Source: an uncultured Bacteroidales bacterium (GTDB lineage Bacteria > Bacteroidota > Bacteroidia > Bacteroidales > UBA932). From it: a stretch of 64,000 nt of DNA. The DNA lies in contig CAMVMG010000002.1 of assembly GCA_947168525.1 (NCBI GenBank), positions 62,001 through 126,000 on the forward strand, read 5' to 3'. The position numbers were made by a program, and so were the translations under genes. Below, piece by piece: positions 8,507 through 17,315 of this stretch (within the stretch, counting starts at the first letter, position 1; the number at the start of each line of letters is the position of its first letter). The notes beneath the pieces were generated by a model. It did not search any database and was not told the origin of the DNA. It saw only the letters and a list, made by a program, of their open reading frames with translations.

Positions 8507-9606
8507 AACTGCTCCACTTTGGTGAATACGCCGCCGGAGGCTTGGAAATAGGCTCGGTCCTGGGTGATCCGGTCCACGATGCCCTGGATGCGGGATTTGT
8601 CTGTATCGGTAATGAAAATCTGGCCGAAATCGCTGCCAGCCACCAGCGCGATGAGGTTGGAGATGCGCTTGAGATCCAGTTTGTCGAACACATCGTCCAG
8701 GAGTAACAGTGGAGGGAATCCGTAGCCCTTCTTCATGATATCGTACTGGGCGAACTTGAGGGCCACCAGGAAGGATTTCTGCTGCCCCTGGGAGCCTGCG
8801 CGCCGGATGGGGTGGCCGTCCATGCTGAACAGAAAGTCATCCCGCTGGATGCCGCAGGTGGTATAATGCAAGGCCAGGTCCCGCTGCCGGGAGGCTGCGA
8901 GGATCTCCGGGAGGGTTCTTCCGGAAAGATCCGACTTATAGGTGATGGACACCGTTTCCCCTCCTCCGGATATCTGCCCGTAATAGGCCTGGACCAGAGG
9001 ACGAAGGCCCTCTGCGAGGCGCATCCTGCCCTCATAGACCGTCTGTGCCGGCCCCGCCATTTTAAGGTCGAACACGCGCAGCAGTTCCTCTTCCGGGTGC
9101 TCTTCCCGGAGCATGCGGTTCCGTTGCGCCAGCAGCCGGTTGTACGCCTGCACCGCCGCCAGATACTCCGGATCCATCTGGGAGAGGACAGCATTCGCAA
9201 AACGCCGCCGCTCCTCGGAGGAATCGCTGACCAGGGAGATGTCCGATGGAGATATCATCACCACCGGAAGAAGGCCGATATGGTCGGCGAGCCGGGGACA
9301 GGGCTTGTCGTCCCGGACCAGCCGTTTGCCCTCCGCCCCCACTTTGATGGAGAAACGGGATTCCAGGCCGTTTTCCATGGTATAGGTTCCGCCCAGCGCA
9401 AAGCCTTCCGTACCGTACCTCCAGTGGCTCCTGTCGGGCGCGGGGAAGGCGCTTTTGGTCATGGAAAGATAATAGATGGCGTCCAGCAGATTGGTCTTCC
9501 CCTCCCCGTTGTCCCCGTTGATACAGTTTACATTGGGAGAGAAACAGACCTCCTGGAAAACGATATTCCGGAAGTCCTGGACAACTATTTTCTTGAGTAC
9601 GGGCAT
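8503..9606 (-). CDS. recF: DNA replication and repair protein RecF
   Basis: RecF is an SMC/ABC-like ATPase that helps load RecA at gaps. The 367-residue protein starts MPVLKKIVVQDFRNI; the Walker A is GDNGEGKTN (about residue 30), the signature GSQGQQKS and the Walker B LLLLDDVFDKLD are all present. ATG 9606 is chosen over 9636 because the family starts near MxLxxLxLxNFRN. Downstream DUF721 is coupled by ATGA overlap. Confidence 0.96.
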   Translation of the reverse strand: MPVLKKIVVQDFRNIVFQEVCFSPNVNCINGDNGEGKTNLLDAIYYLSMTKSAFPAPDRSHWRYGTEGFALGGTYTMENGLESRFSIKVGAEGKRLVRDDKPCPRLADHIGLLPVVMISPSDISLVSDSSEERRRFANAVLSQMDPEYLAAVQAYNRLLAQRNRMLREEHPEEELLRVFDLKMAGPAQTVYEGRMRLAEGLRPLVQAYYGQISGGGETVSITYKSDLSGRTLPEILAASRQRDLALHYTTCGIQRDDFLFSMDGHPIRRAGSQGQQKSFLVALKFAQYDIMKKGYGFPPLLLLDDVFDKLDLKRISNLIALVAGSDFGQIFITDTDKSRIQGIVDRITQDRAYFQASGGVFTKVEQL

Positions 9607-9622
9607 GGAGTGCTGCTTTGGA

Positions 9623-9653
9623 TTGCAAATATACATTTTTTTTCGTAAATTTG
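9623..9653 (+). promoter_or_regulatory. Promoter of the TPR protein-yebC operon
   Basis: TTG (9623-9625) and TAAATTTG (9646-9653) are separated by exactly 20 nt, a full Bacteroidota -33/-7 pair facing the gene at 9711. Confidence 0.75.
9626..9633 (-). promoter_or_regulatory. -7 element of recF
   Basis: TATATTTG on the minus strand, about 20 nt before the recF ATG. It lies between the -33 and -7 boxes of the divergent promoter, so polymerases on the two strands would compete. Confidence 0.6.
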
Positions 9654-9710
9654 CGGGCTGAAATCAGCAGAACCTGATACTTATTGATAATATAAAAACG
9701 TAATTATATC

Positions 9711-10385
9711 ATGGCAAAGAAAACCACAGAAGAGGAAATCCGCCAGCAGAACGTAGCAGAGGCGGTATCCAAGACAGAACAGTTCTTCAAGGAGAACGGA
9801 AAAATTATTTACGGCTGCGTAATCGCAGTGCTCGTCATTGCCCTGGCCATCCTGGCCTACAACCGCTTTATCCTGCAGCCCAAGAAAATCCAGGCCCAGG
9901 ACCAGATGGTCAAAGCGGAACAGTGGTTCGAGTCCGGCGAATATGAGCTGGCCCTCACCGGCGACGGCAACGACCTGGGCTTCGAAGACATCATCGCCCA
10001 GTACGGCGCCAAAGGCGGCCAGGCCGTCTATATGTACGCCGGCGTGGCCAAGCTCCACCTGGGTGCCTACGACGATGCCATCGACTATCTTAAGAAATAC
10101 AACGGCGATGATCCCATCATGCTGGGCCGTGCCCAGTGCTGCATCGGCGATGCCTATGTAGGCAAAGGCGACTACACCACCGCCATCTCCTGGTTCGAAA
10201 AGGCCGCCAAGACCACGGACAACCTGTTTGCCGCTTCTTATCTGATCAAGGCCGGTATCGCCGCTGAGGCACTGGGCCAGGCAGACAAAGCCCTGGGCTA
10301 CTACAAGGATGTGAAAGAGAATTATGCCAACGCCCCCGAGGCTGCAGAGATTGACAAGTACATCACCCGCATTGAAACCAAATAG
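9711..10385 (+). CDS. TPR-repeat membrane protein (YfgM-like)
   Basis: A 224-residue protein with one N-terminal membrane anchor at about residues 31-51 (IIYGCVIAVLVIALAILAYN) after a charged cytoplasmic head, and a periplasm-facing TPR region from residue 65 to the end (repeats seen as AGVAKLHLGAYDDAIDYL, IGDAYVGKGDYTTAISWFEK and AGIAAEALGQADKALGYY). This layout is like YfgM, an ancillary subunit of the Sec translocon, but the family is broad. The gene is 2 nt from the yebC-family gene and has its own promoter. Confidence 0.8.
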   Translation: MAKKTTEEEIRQQNVAEAVSKTEQFFKENGKIIYGCVIAVLVIALAILAYNRFILQPKKIQAQDQMVKAEQWFESGEYELALTGDGNDLGFEDIIAQYGAKGGQAVYMYAGVAKLHLGAYDDAIDYLKKYNGDDPIMLGRAQCCIGDAYVGKGDYTTAISWFEKAAKTTDNLFAASYLIKAGIAAEALGQADKALGYYKDVKENYANAPEAAEIDKYITRIETK

Positions 10386-10387
10386 TC

Positions 10388-11146
10388 ATGGGAAGAGCAT
10401 TTGAGTTCCGCAAAGAGCGCAAGTTGAAGCGCTGGGGCCACATGGCCAAGACCTTCACCAAACTTGGAAAGGAAATTACCATCGCCGTCAAGCAGGGCGG
10501 TGCGGAAGTAACAGGCAACCCCCGTCTCCGCGCCCTCATCGCAGAGGCTAAGGCAGAGCAAATGCCCAAGGAGAACATCGAGCGCGCCATCAAGAAGGCG
10601 ACAGAAGCCAAGACCGGAGATTTCAAGGAGATTATCTACGAAGGCTTCGGCCCCTTCGGCATCGCCTACCTGGTAGAGGCCGCCACGGACAACAACACCC
10701 GCACGGTGGCCAATGTCCGCAGCTATTTCACCAAATGCGGCGGTACCCTCCAGACCAGCGGCTCCGTGGCCTTCATGTTCGACCACAAATGCGTGTTCCG
10801 CATCAAGGAAGACCCTTCCAAACCCATCGACGTAGATGAACTGGAGCTGGAACTGATTGACTTCGGCGCAGAGGAAGTGTTCAAGCAGGAAGTGGAGGAC
10901 GAAGACGAGAACGTAACGGTTGAGATTTCCATTTACGGAGATTACTCCGCCTATGGACAAATCCAGAAGTACATCGAGGAAAAAGGCTACGAACTCATCT
11001 CCGGCGGCTTCGAGCAAATCCCCAACGTGGATCTCAAGGAAGTCACCCCCGAGCAGCGCGCCACCCTGGAAAAACTCACCGGCCTGCTGGAAGACGACGA
11101 AGACGTGACCAACGTATACACCACCATGGCTCCGGAGGCGGAATAA
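10388..11146 (+). CDS. YebC/PmpR family (TACO1-like) protein
   Basis: A 252-residue YebC-family protein. The conserved start is present in modified form (MGRAFEFRKERK, KRWGHMAKTFTKLGKEI), followed by NPRLRALIAEAKAEQMPKENIERAIKKA and EGFGPFGIAYLVEA. Members act as DNA-binding regulators or as translation factors that relieve ribosome stalling (TACO1 line); sequence alone does not decide. It sits 2 nt after the TPR gene and is followed by an intrinsic terminator. Confidence 0.92.
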   Translation: MGRAFEFRKERKLKRWGHMAKTFTKLGKEITIAVKQGGAEVTGNPRLRALIAEAKAEQMPKENIERAIKKATEAKTGDFKEIIYEGFGPFGIAYLVEAATDNNTRTVANVRSYFTKCGGTLQTSGSVAFMFDHKCVFRIKEDPSKPIDVDELELELIDFGAEEVFKQEVEDEDENVTVEISIYGDYSAYGQIQKYIEEKGYELISGGFEQIPNVDLKEVTPEQRATLEKLTGLLEDDEDVTNVYTTMAPEAE

Positions 11147-11167
11147 TATTCTCTTCGGTAAACCGAC

Positions 11168-11195
11168 AGCCGGGCCAGGCAGCCCGGCTTTTTTC
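11168..11195 (+). terminator. Intrinsic terminator after the YebC-family gene
   Basis: An 8-bp GC-rich stem (AGCCGGGC / GCCCGGCT) with a 6-nt loop and a run of T. Confidence 0.9.
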
Positions 11196-11201
11196 TTATC
11201 A

Positions 11202-12116
11202 ATGAAAAGACATCTCACCCTGTTATTTATCATAGTCCTGGCCAGCTCTTGCGGCGTTATCCGTCATCGGAGCGCGGAGACGTATCTGCCGGGCCCGGCC
11301 GTCCGTGCCGGTTATACCCCGGAAGGGATCGTGGAGGAAGTGCAGTGTCCCGGCAGTGTCCCGGGGCCCTCTTTCCGCAGGATGATCGTCTATCTGCCGG
11401 CCGATTATTACCAGAGTGACAAGCGCTATCCGGTCTTCTACCTGTTGCACGGAGCCCGCGGCTATGAAACTTCCTGGATCCGCAAGGGGCGCGTTTACCA
11501 GAGCACCGACAGCCTGTGGCGGGAATCTCTGGCGCAGCCCTGTATCGTGGTCATGCCTAATGTGAATCAGTACAACGACGATGCCGATTACGAGGGAGGC
11601 CGCTTCAAAGATGCCTGGGAGTCTATCTGGGAAGTGGACGGAACCGTAGAATACGCCTTTGTCAAGGATGTGGTCCACCTGGTGGACAGCCTGTACCGGA
11701 CCGTTCCCGACGCCGCCCACAGGGCCATCGCCGGCCTTTCCGTCGGCGGCTGGCAAAGCATCTACATGGGGGCCAACCATCCCGACGTGTTCGGATACAT
11801 CGGCGCCTTCTCCCCCTATACCTGGTGCCTGGGGCGGGATAGAGGCTACCGGAGACTCTTCTATGGCAAGCTTTACCGGAAAATGAGCGTCCAGTTCAGC
11901 ACCTATCCTCCGCTGGGCTTCTATCTCTATGCCGGGAAGTGGGACATTATGCGCCCGTCTACTCTTCGCATCCATCATCGCATGAAACGGAGGGGCTGGG
12001 AACACGAGTACAGCAGATTTCCCGGAAGCCACGACTGGCACAACGGGTGGATCGAGGAGTATCAGGACATGCTACAAAAAGTATTCAAGGATGAAAATTC
12101 TGTTCGTAATCAATAA
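11202..12116 (+). CDS. Esterase-family alpha/beta hydrolase lipoprotein
   Basis: A 304-residue predicted lipoprotein with hydrophobic leader and lipobox LASSC (Cys17). The body is an esterase D / CE1-like alpha/beta hydrolase: oxyanion segment YLLHGARGYETSW, nucleophile serine in GLSVGG and likely catalytic His in GSHDWHNG. The natural substrate is unknown; CE1 relatives release acyl groups from polysaccharides. The gene end overlaps the following glycosyltransferase by 26 nt in another frame, so both belong to one transcript. Confidence 0.83.
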   Translation: MKRHLTLLFIIVLASSCGVIRHRSAETYLPGPAVRAGYTPEGIVEEVQCPGSVPGPSFRRMIVYLPADYYQSDKRYPVFYLLHGARGYETSWIRKGRVYQSTDSLWRESLAQPCIVVMPNVNQYNDDADYEGGRFKDAWESIWEVDGTVEYAFVKDVVHLVDSLYRTVPDAAHRAIAGLSVGGWQSIYMGANHPDVFGYIGAFSPYTWCLGRDRGYRRLFYGKLYRKMSVQFSTYPPLGFYLYAGKWDIMRPSTLRIHHRMKRRGWEHEYSRFPGSHDWHNGWIEEYQDMLQKVFKDENSVRNQ

Positions 12117-13254
12117 TTACTTCATCCGCGGAAACGGCCTTTCCGCGTCGGCACGCCGTACGGTCCATGAACTGCGCGCGGCCGGAGAAGAGGTCCGGGT
12201 GCTTTCCGGCACTAATCCGGATCCGGATGGCCCCCAGCCGGAGTATCCGCTCAAACCTTTTGTATTCCCTGTTTTCCAGCCCATCATCGCCGCCAGCGGA
12301 TTCTCCTATGCTACGTCTGAGACAAAAGTAATAGAAAAAGCCGTACGCTGGGCCGATGTCGTCCTTCTGGAAGAGATGTTCGTCCTGCAATACAAAACCA
12401 TTAAAATCGCCCAGCGGCTGGGAAAGCCCCTGGTGGCCACTTTCCACATGCATCCGGAAAACATCACCTGCTCACTGGGCTTGGGCAGCTGGAAATGGTT
12501 CAACCGCACCCTGCTCCGGCTGTGGCGCAAGTATATCTACAACCATTGCGCCCTGGTCCAGTGCCCGACAGAAAACGTGCTGGACCGCCTTCGCCGCTAT
12601 CACTTCAAACCGGAACTCCGGTGCATTTCCAACGGCATCATCCTGGAAGACTGTGTCCGGCCCCAGCAGCCGCCGGAGGACTATCTGGACGAAAACCGCC
12701 CGCTGGACGTACTGTATATCGGCCGGCTGTCGGTAGAAAAAGACCAGCCTACCCTGCTGGAGGCCATGCGTTACTCCGCCTACTCCAAACGGATCCGGCT
12801 CCATTTTGCCGGGAACGGCCCCAAGGCAAAGAAATATAAGAAACTGGCTCAGAAGTTGTTCCGGGAGGGCGTGATGTCCTATGAACCCGTCTTCTCCTTC
12901 AACACCCACGAAGAAATCCGGGAGATGGCCGCTAAGGCCGACTTGTGCGTACACTGCGCCACCATCGAAGTAGAGGGGCTTTCCATCATGGAAGCCATGC
13001 GGCAGGGTGCTGTTCCCGTGATCGCAACAGGCCGATACAGCGGCGCCTCACAGTTTGCCCTGGACCACCGCAGCCTGTTCCCCGAGAAAAACCCGGAAGC
13101 GCTGGCCCACCGGATCGACTACTGGCTCTCCCATCCCCGGGAGCGTTGGGAAACAGGGAAAAAGTATGCAGAGAAAATGCAGGAATACGATATCCGGCGC
13201 AGCGCCGCCCAACTGGTCGGGATGTTCCGGGAAGCAATAGATAATGCACGATGA
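12091..13254 (+). CDS. Glycosyltransferase family 4
   Basis: A 387-residue GT-B fold enzyme of the GT4 type. The N-terminal domain begins MKILFVINNYFIRGNGLS; the C-terminal domain has DVLYIGRLSVEKDQPTLLEA and the sugar-nucleotide motif EVEGLSIMEAMRQG, where the glutamates contact the donor. No membrane segments are seen, so it probably works at the inner face of the membrane on a surface glycan or glycolipid. It overlaps the esterase upstream by 26 nt and the serine dehydratase downstream by ATGA. Confidence 0.9.
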   Translation: MKILFVINNYFIRGNGLSASARRTVHELRAAGEEVRVLSGTNPDPDGPQPEYPLKPFVFPVFQPIIAASGFSYATSETKVIEKAVRWADVVLLEEMFVLQYKTIKIAQRLGKPLVATFHMHPENITCSLGLGSWKWFNRTLLRLWRKYIYNHCALVQCPTENVLDRLRRYHFKPELRCISNGIILEDCVRPQQPPEDYLDENRPLDVLYIGRLSVEKDQPTLLEAMRYSAYSKRIRLHFAGNGPKAKKYKKLAQKLFREGVMSYEPVFSFNTHEEIREMAAKADLCVHCATIEVEGLSIMEAMRQGAVPVIATGRYSGASQFALDHRSLFPEKNPEALAHRIDYWLSHPRERWETGKKYAEKMQEYDIRRSAAQLVGMFREAIDNAR

Positions 13255-14471
13255 AATCTCTCAAAGAACTATACAAGATTGGGAAAGGCCCCTCTTCCTC
13301 CCACACCATGGGGCCGTACAATGCCGCACAAATCTTTGCCGGGAAACACCCGGATGCCGCCAGGTTCGAAGTAACCCTGCTGGGCTCGCTGGCCGCAACG
13401 GGAAAAGGCCACATGACAGACCTGGCTATTATGGAAGCCCTGTCTCCCGTGGCTCCGGTGGAGATTCTCTGGCGGCCGGACGTATTTCCCCCGTATCATC
13501 CCAACGGCATGGTATTCAAAGCTTACGCACCAGACGGTACGCTTCGGGAAGAATGGACGGCCTACAGCATCGGCGGCGGAGCCCTGTCGGAAGGGGAAGG
13601 ACGGGAAATGAGCGTATCCGGCGACATCTACGCCATGAATACACTCACCGAGATTGCCGAATGGTGCGATGCCAACGGCCGCAGCTACTGGGAGTACGTG
13701 GACCAGTGCGAAGGACCGGAAATCTGGAATTATCTGCAGGAGATATGGGAGGCTATGAAAGCTTCCGTGGAACGCGGCCTAAACACCGAAGGCCGGCTTC
13801 CCGGTCCACTGAATCTGGCCCGGAAGGCCTCTGTCTATCATGTGAAGGCACTGGGCTACCAGCCCAACCTCCGCTCCCGCGGCCTGGTCTTTTCCTATGC
13901 CCTGGCCGTCAGCGAAGAGAATGCATCTGGCGGCATGATCGTCACGGCTCCCACCTGCGGGTCCTGTGGCGTAATGCCGGGCGTCCTGTACCACCTGGCG
14001 CACGGACACGGCTTCACGGATACCAAGATCCTCCATGCCCTGGCCACCGCCGGCATCGTGGGTAACGTCGTAAAGCAGAACGCTTCCATCTCCGGCGCAG
14101 AGGTAGGATGCCAGGGAGAGGTGGGTGTTGCCTGCGCCATGGCATCGGCCGCGGCCTGCCAGCTTTTCGGTGGCAGTCCGTATCAGATAGAATATGCGGC
14201 CGAAATGGGCCTGGAGCATCACCTGGGCATGACCTGCGACCCCATCTGCGGCCTGGTTCAGATTCCCTGCATCGAGCGCAACGCCTTTGCAGCCACCCGG
14301 GCCCTGGATTCGGATATCTACGCCACTTTCTCCGACGGCAAGCACCGGATTTCCTTCGACCACGTGGTGGAAGTGATGAAACAAACCGGCAAAGACCTCC
14401 CTTCACTTTACAAGGAGACCTCTGCCGGTGGTCTAGCCCTCCGCTACGAGCGGAAGATGCAGCAGAAATAA
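13251..14471 (+). CDS. sdaA: L-serine ammonia-lyase (iron-sulfur, single chain)
   Basis: Converts L-serine to pyruvate and ammonia using a [4Fe-4S] cluster. The 406-residue chain combines the beta domain (start LKELYKIGKGPSSSHTMGP) and alpha domain in one polypeptide. Cluster cysteines are visible in TCGSCG and CDPICGLVQIPC. The ATG overlaps the GT4 stop as ATGA, a surprising neighbour for an amino-acid catabolic gene. It feeds pyruvate to the PFOR encoded at 30-33 kb. The stop is 7 nt from the convergent GH97 gene, with no terminator between. Confidence 0.95.
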   Translation: MKSLKELYKIGKGPSSSHTMGPYNAAQIFAGKHPDAARFEVTLLGSLAATGKGHMTDLAIMEALSPVAPVEILWRPDVFPPYHPNGMVFKAYAPDGTLREEWTAYSIGGGALSEGEGREMSVSGDIYAMNTLTEIAEWCDANGRSYWEYVDQCEGPEIWNYLQEIWEAMKASVERGLNTEGRLPGPLNLARKASVYHVKALGYQPNLRSRGLVFSYALAVSEENASGGMIVTAPTCGSCGVMPGVLYHLAHGHGFTDTKILHALATAGIVGNVVKQNASISGAEVGCQGEVGVACAMASAAACQLFGGSPYQIEYAAEMGLEHHLGMTCDPICGLVQIPCIERNAFAATRALDSDIYATFSDGKHRISFDHVVEVMKQTGKDLPSLYKETSAGGLALRYERKMQQK

Positions 14472-14478
14472 TCGACGG

Positions 14479-16440
14479 CTAATCCTCGCAGGCCAGCACA
14501 TAGCCTCCGCCGGGAGCCAGGTGGACTTTGACTTTGCGCCCTTCCAGCGAGACTTCCACCTTCTTGTAATCGCGGGCAGCGCGGTGGGCATTCACACCGT
14601 CCTGGAAGGCGATTCCTCTCCGGACCGTCTCCGGGAGGAAGCCCAGGTCGATCTCCAGGTCGCGCTCGTTCCAGCCGTTCAATGCGCCTATGTACCAGGA
14701 ATCCCCTTTCCGCCGGGCCATCACCACATACTCCCCTATCTTGCCGTCCAGTGCGATGGTCTCGTCCCATACCGTGGGCACGGAGGCAATGAAATCCGTG
14801 CATTCAGCCTCCTGCAGGTAATTGGACGGGGAATCACAGAGCATGGTGAGCGGGGCATCGAAGACCAGATACTCCGCCAGCTGGTGGCAGCGGGTTCCCT
14901 GCGACATGGGTTCGTTGTTTACGGGCCGATAATTGCCGCGGATGGCGTTGCGCATGGCACCCTGGGTGTAGTCGGCCGGGCCGGCCACCAGGCGCACGAA
15001 GGGAATGGTCACGTCGTAAGTGACCTGGTCCACGGACTGCGGGGCCCATTTCATGTTCTCCAGGCCGAAGACCCCCTCGTAGTTGATGACATTGGGATAG
15101 GTGCGGTTGAGTCCGGTGGGTTTATAGGTCCCATGGAAATCGCACATCATCCCATAGCGTGCCGTAGTTTCCGCCGCCCGGCGGTAAAACTGCACCATCT
15201 GCTGGTCGTCGTAGTCCATAAAATCGATTTTCCAGCCCCTGATGCCCATCTTGGAATACTTCTCGCAGACGGCCTCCATATCTTCGTTGAAGGGCCAGCA
15301 GCCGGCCCAGAGAATCAGTCCCACGCCTTTGCCGCGGGCATAATCGCACAGCATCTGGAGGTCGATCTCCGGCACCACGTCCAGGAGGCTCTTTCCCCGC
15401 ACCGACCAGCCTTCGTCCAGGATTACGTATTCGATGCCCTTGGAGGCGGCGAAGTCGATGTAATACTTATAGGTTTCGTTGTTGATGCCGGCCTCGAAAT
15501 CTACCCCGTACAGGTTCCAGTCGTTCCACCAGTCCCAAGCCACTTTCCCGGGCTTTACCCACGACCAGTCCTTGGACGCATCCGCAGGGGTTGCCAGCCG
15601 ATAGACAAAGTCGCTCTGGGCCAGCTGGCGGTCTTCTGCGGCCACGATAATGCCCCGCCAGGGCAGCATGCGGGTATCCTTAGCGATGACATCGGTCCGC
15701 TTGCGGACAATGCGCTGCATCTTGTTATAGCCGTCCCGGGCCACTTCCGCAGGGACCTCGGCAAAGATGCCGTACAAACAGGAGCTGCCCCCGTCATTGC
15801 CCAGAAACATGCCCGGATAGTCCAGCAGGTCGCTCTCTACCAGACACATCCGGATGCCGCTCTCCGCCTCGATAGTGATGGGCAGGAACACCAGATGGGA
15901 GCGGTCCCATTCGCTGAGCTTGTGATGCTTGTACTGCGCCTCGAAGGAGGTGTAGAACTGGGAGCCGTCGTTGTCGCCATTGCCGGTATAAGGGACATAG
16001 GCCGGATAGTCGCCGGCAAAATGGAAGGTAGCTTGTTCTGCACGTACGGTAACGGGCTTTGCGGGCTCGTAGCGATAGGCCAGGCCGTCATCGTAGGCAC
16101 GGAATACAAGGTCCCAGCCCTTTGCCTTTAACCGGAGCTCATTATAGTGGTCACGAACCTGGTTCCGCTTGAAAAGGGGCGAGGGGAAGCGCTCGTCCAC
16201 CTCCATGCGCACCGCCTTGGAGAATTTGGAGCCGGCGCCCCACACCGTGCCGTCTTCCAGGGTAAGGGAGATTTCGGACGGAGTGATTAGCTGCACACCA
16301 TTATAAGAAAGGGCGTATGTGAGGTGGTTTCCGGTCTGGACGCTCACCTGCAGCTTTCCGTCGGGAGAGAGCAGCGTGTAATCTTTTGCCGCGGCGCTGA
16401 AAGCTACCAGCAGGGCCATTAGTACAATAAGTTTTTTCAT
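14479..16440 (-). CDS. Glycoside hydrolase family 97 (alpha-glucosidase/alpha-galactosidase type)
   Basis: A 653-residue secreted enzyme with a signal peptide (residues 1-18, ending AFSAAAKD). Three parts are seen: N-terminal beta-sandwich, a TIM barrel from about 290 (YVILDEGWS, LILWAGCWPF) and a C-terminal beta domain. The motif GWKIDFMD places an Asp at about 406 where retaining GH97 enzymes keep their nucleophile, and INYEGV gives Glu 455 as acid/base candidate. Inverting SusB-type members lack that Asp, so a retaining alpha-galactosidase-like activity is favoured. It is not in a susCD locus. Confidence 0.92.
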   Translation of the reverse strand: MKKLIVLMALLVAFSAAAKDYTLLSPDGKLQVSVQTGNHLTYALSYNGVQLITPSEISLTLEDGTVWGAGSKFSKAVRMEVDERFPSPLFKRNQVRDHYNELRLKAKGWDLVFRAYDDGLAYRYEPAKPVTVRAEQATFHFAGDYPAYVPYTGNGDNDGSQFYTSFEAQYKHHKLSEWDRSHLVFLPITIEAESGIRMCLVESDLLDYPGMFLGNDGGSSCLYGIFAEVPAEVARDGYNKMQRIVRKRTDVIAKDTRMLPWRGIIVAAEDRQLAQSDFVYRLATPADASKDWSWVKPGKVAWDWWNDWNLYGVDFEAGINNETYKYYIDFAASKGIEYVILDEGWSVRGKSLLDVVPEIDLQMLCDYARGKGVGLILWAGCWPFNEDMEAVCEKYSKMGIRGWKIDFMDYDDQQMVQFYRRAAETTARYGMMCDFHGTYKPTGLNRTYPNVINYEGVFGLENMKWAPQSVDQVTYDVTIPFVRLVAGPADYTQGAMRNAIRGNYRPVNNEPMSQGTRCHQLAEYLVFDAPLTMLCDSPSNYLQEAECTDFIASVPTVWDETIALDGKIGEYVVMARRKGDSWYIGALNGWNERDLEIDLGFLPETVRRGIAFQDGVNAHRAARDYKKVEVSLEGRKVKVHLAPGGGYVLACED

Positions 16441-16456
16441 AAACAGAAGATTTCTA

Positions 16457-16487
16457 CAAATTTGCGAATTGTTCTGTAAAAAATCAA
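16457..16487 (-). promoter_or_regulatory. Likely GH97 promoter
   Basis: Minus-strand TTG (16485-16487), 20-nt gap, then CAAATTTG (16457-16464), a one-base variant of TAnnTTTG, 16 nt before the ATG. Confidence 0.5.
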
Positions 16488-16495
16488 TCTCCCCG

Positions 16496-16526
16496 TTGGA
16501 TTATTTTCCCCGAATTTTTATATTTG
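16496..16526 (+). promoter_or_regulatory. Aquaporin promoter
   Basis: TTG (16496-16498) and TATATTTG (16519-16526) with a 20-nt spacing. The -7 element is 26 nt before the ATG at 16553. Confidence 0.75.
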
Positions 16527-16552
16527 CTTCACTAATCCTAAATTATTTGAAA

Positions 16553-17227
16553 ATGAAAAAGTACATTGCTGAATGTCTGGGCACCTTCGTGCTCACCTTC
16601 CTGGGCTGCGGAACTGCCATGTTCCTAGGCTGCGACACCCCTGCAGGTGTTGTAGGAACGGCCATCGCGTTCGGTTTAGCCGTAGTTGCCATGGCCTACA
16701 CCATCGGCGGAATCAGCGGCTGCCACATCAATCCCGCCATCACACTGGGCGTCGCCCTCTCCGGCCGCATGAGCTGGAAGGATGCCTGCGGCTACTGGGT
16801 GGGCCAGCTCATCGGCGGTATCCTCGCCGGCGCCGTGCTCCTGCTGGTAGCCAGCGTCGTCACCGCTCAGGACCTCACCGGCGCTCTCGGATCCAATGGC
16901 GTTGCCAATGCCGGCGGCGTGGGCGGAGCCTTCCTTGTGGAGGTTATCGCCACCTTCCTCTTTGTCATTGTCGTCCTGGGCACCACGGATCCCAAGGTAG
17001 GTGCCGGTAACTTCGCCGGCCTCGCCATCGGCCTCAGCCTCATCCTCATCCACCTGGTGTGCATCCGCCTTACCGGCACTTCCGTGAACCCGGCCCGCTC
17101 CATCGGACCGGCCCTGTTCGCCGGCGGCGCCGCCCTTAAGGATGTCTGGGTGTTCATCTGCGCCCCGCTCGTCGGCGGTGCCCTCAGCGCCCTCTGCTGG
17201 AGAGCCATTGCTCCCAAGGAGAAATAG
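16553..17227 (+). CDS. aqpZ: Aquaporin (MIP family, AqpZ-like)
   Basis: A 224-residue six-helix channel of the MIP family. Both NPA boxes are intact (HINPAITLG in the first half, SVNPARSIGP in the second), and the first helix has the typical AECLGTFVLTFLGCG. The Arg after the second NPA is the selectivity-filter arginine; Cys just before the first NPA region and small pore residues fit a water channel rather than a glycerol facilitator. The start at 16553 is taken from MKKYIAECLGT; an upstream in-frame ATG adds 28 non-family residues and covers the promoter. Confidence 0.95.
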   Translation: MKKYIAECLGTFVLTFLGCGTAMFLGCDTPAGVVGTAIAFGLAVVAMAYTIGGISGCHINPAITLGVALSGRMSWKDACGYWVGQLIGGILAGAVLLLVASVVTAQDLTGALGSNGVANAGGVGGAFLVEVIATFLFVIVVLGTTDPKVGAGNFAGLAIGLSLILIHLVCIRLTGTSVNPARSIGPALFAGGAALKDVWVFICAPLVGGALSALCWRAIAPKEK

Positions 17228-17250
17228 TCAAACGCTTGATTCAACTTCAC

Positions 17251-17296
17251 TTAAACAAATACCCTGCTGTCACGTGACAGCAGGGTATTTGTTTAA
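17251..17296. terminator. Loop-less 46-bp perfect palindrome, bidirectional terminator
   Basis: Two 23-nt arms (beginning TTAAACAAATACCCTGCTG) are perfect reverse complements with no spacer. It lies between two convergent genes and has A/T ends on both sides, so it can terminate transcription in either direction. Confidence 0.85.
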
Positions 17297-17315
17297 TACG
17301 CTAGTAGTCAGGAGA

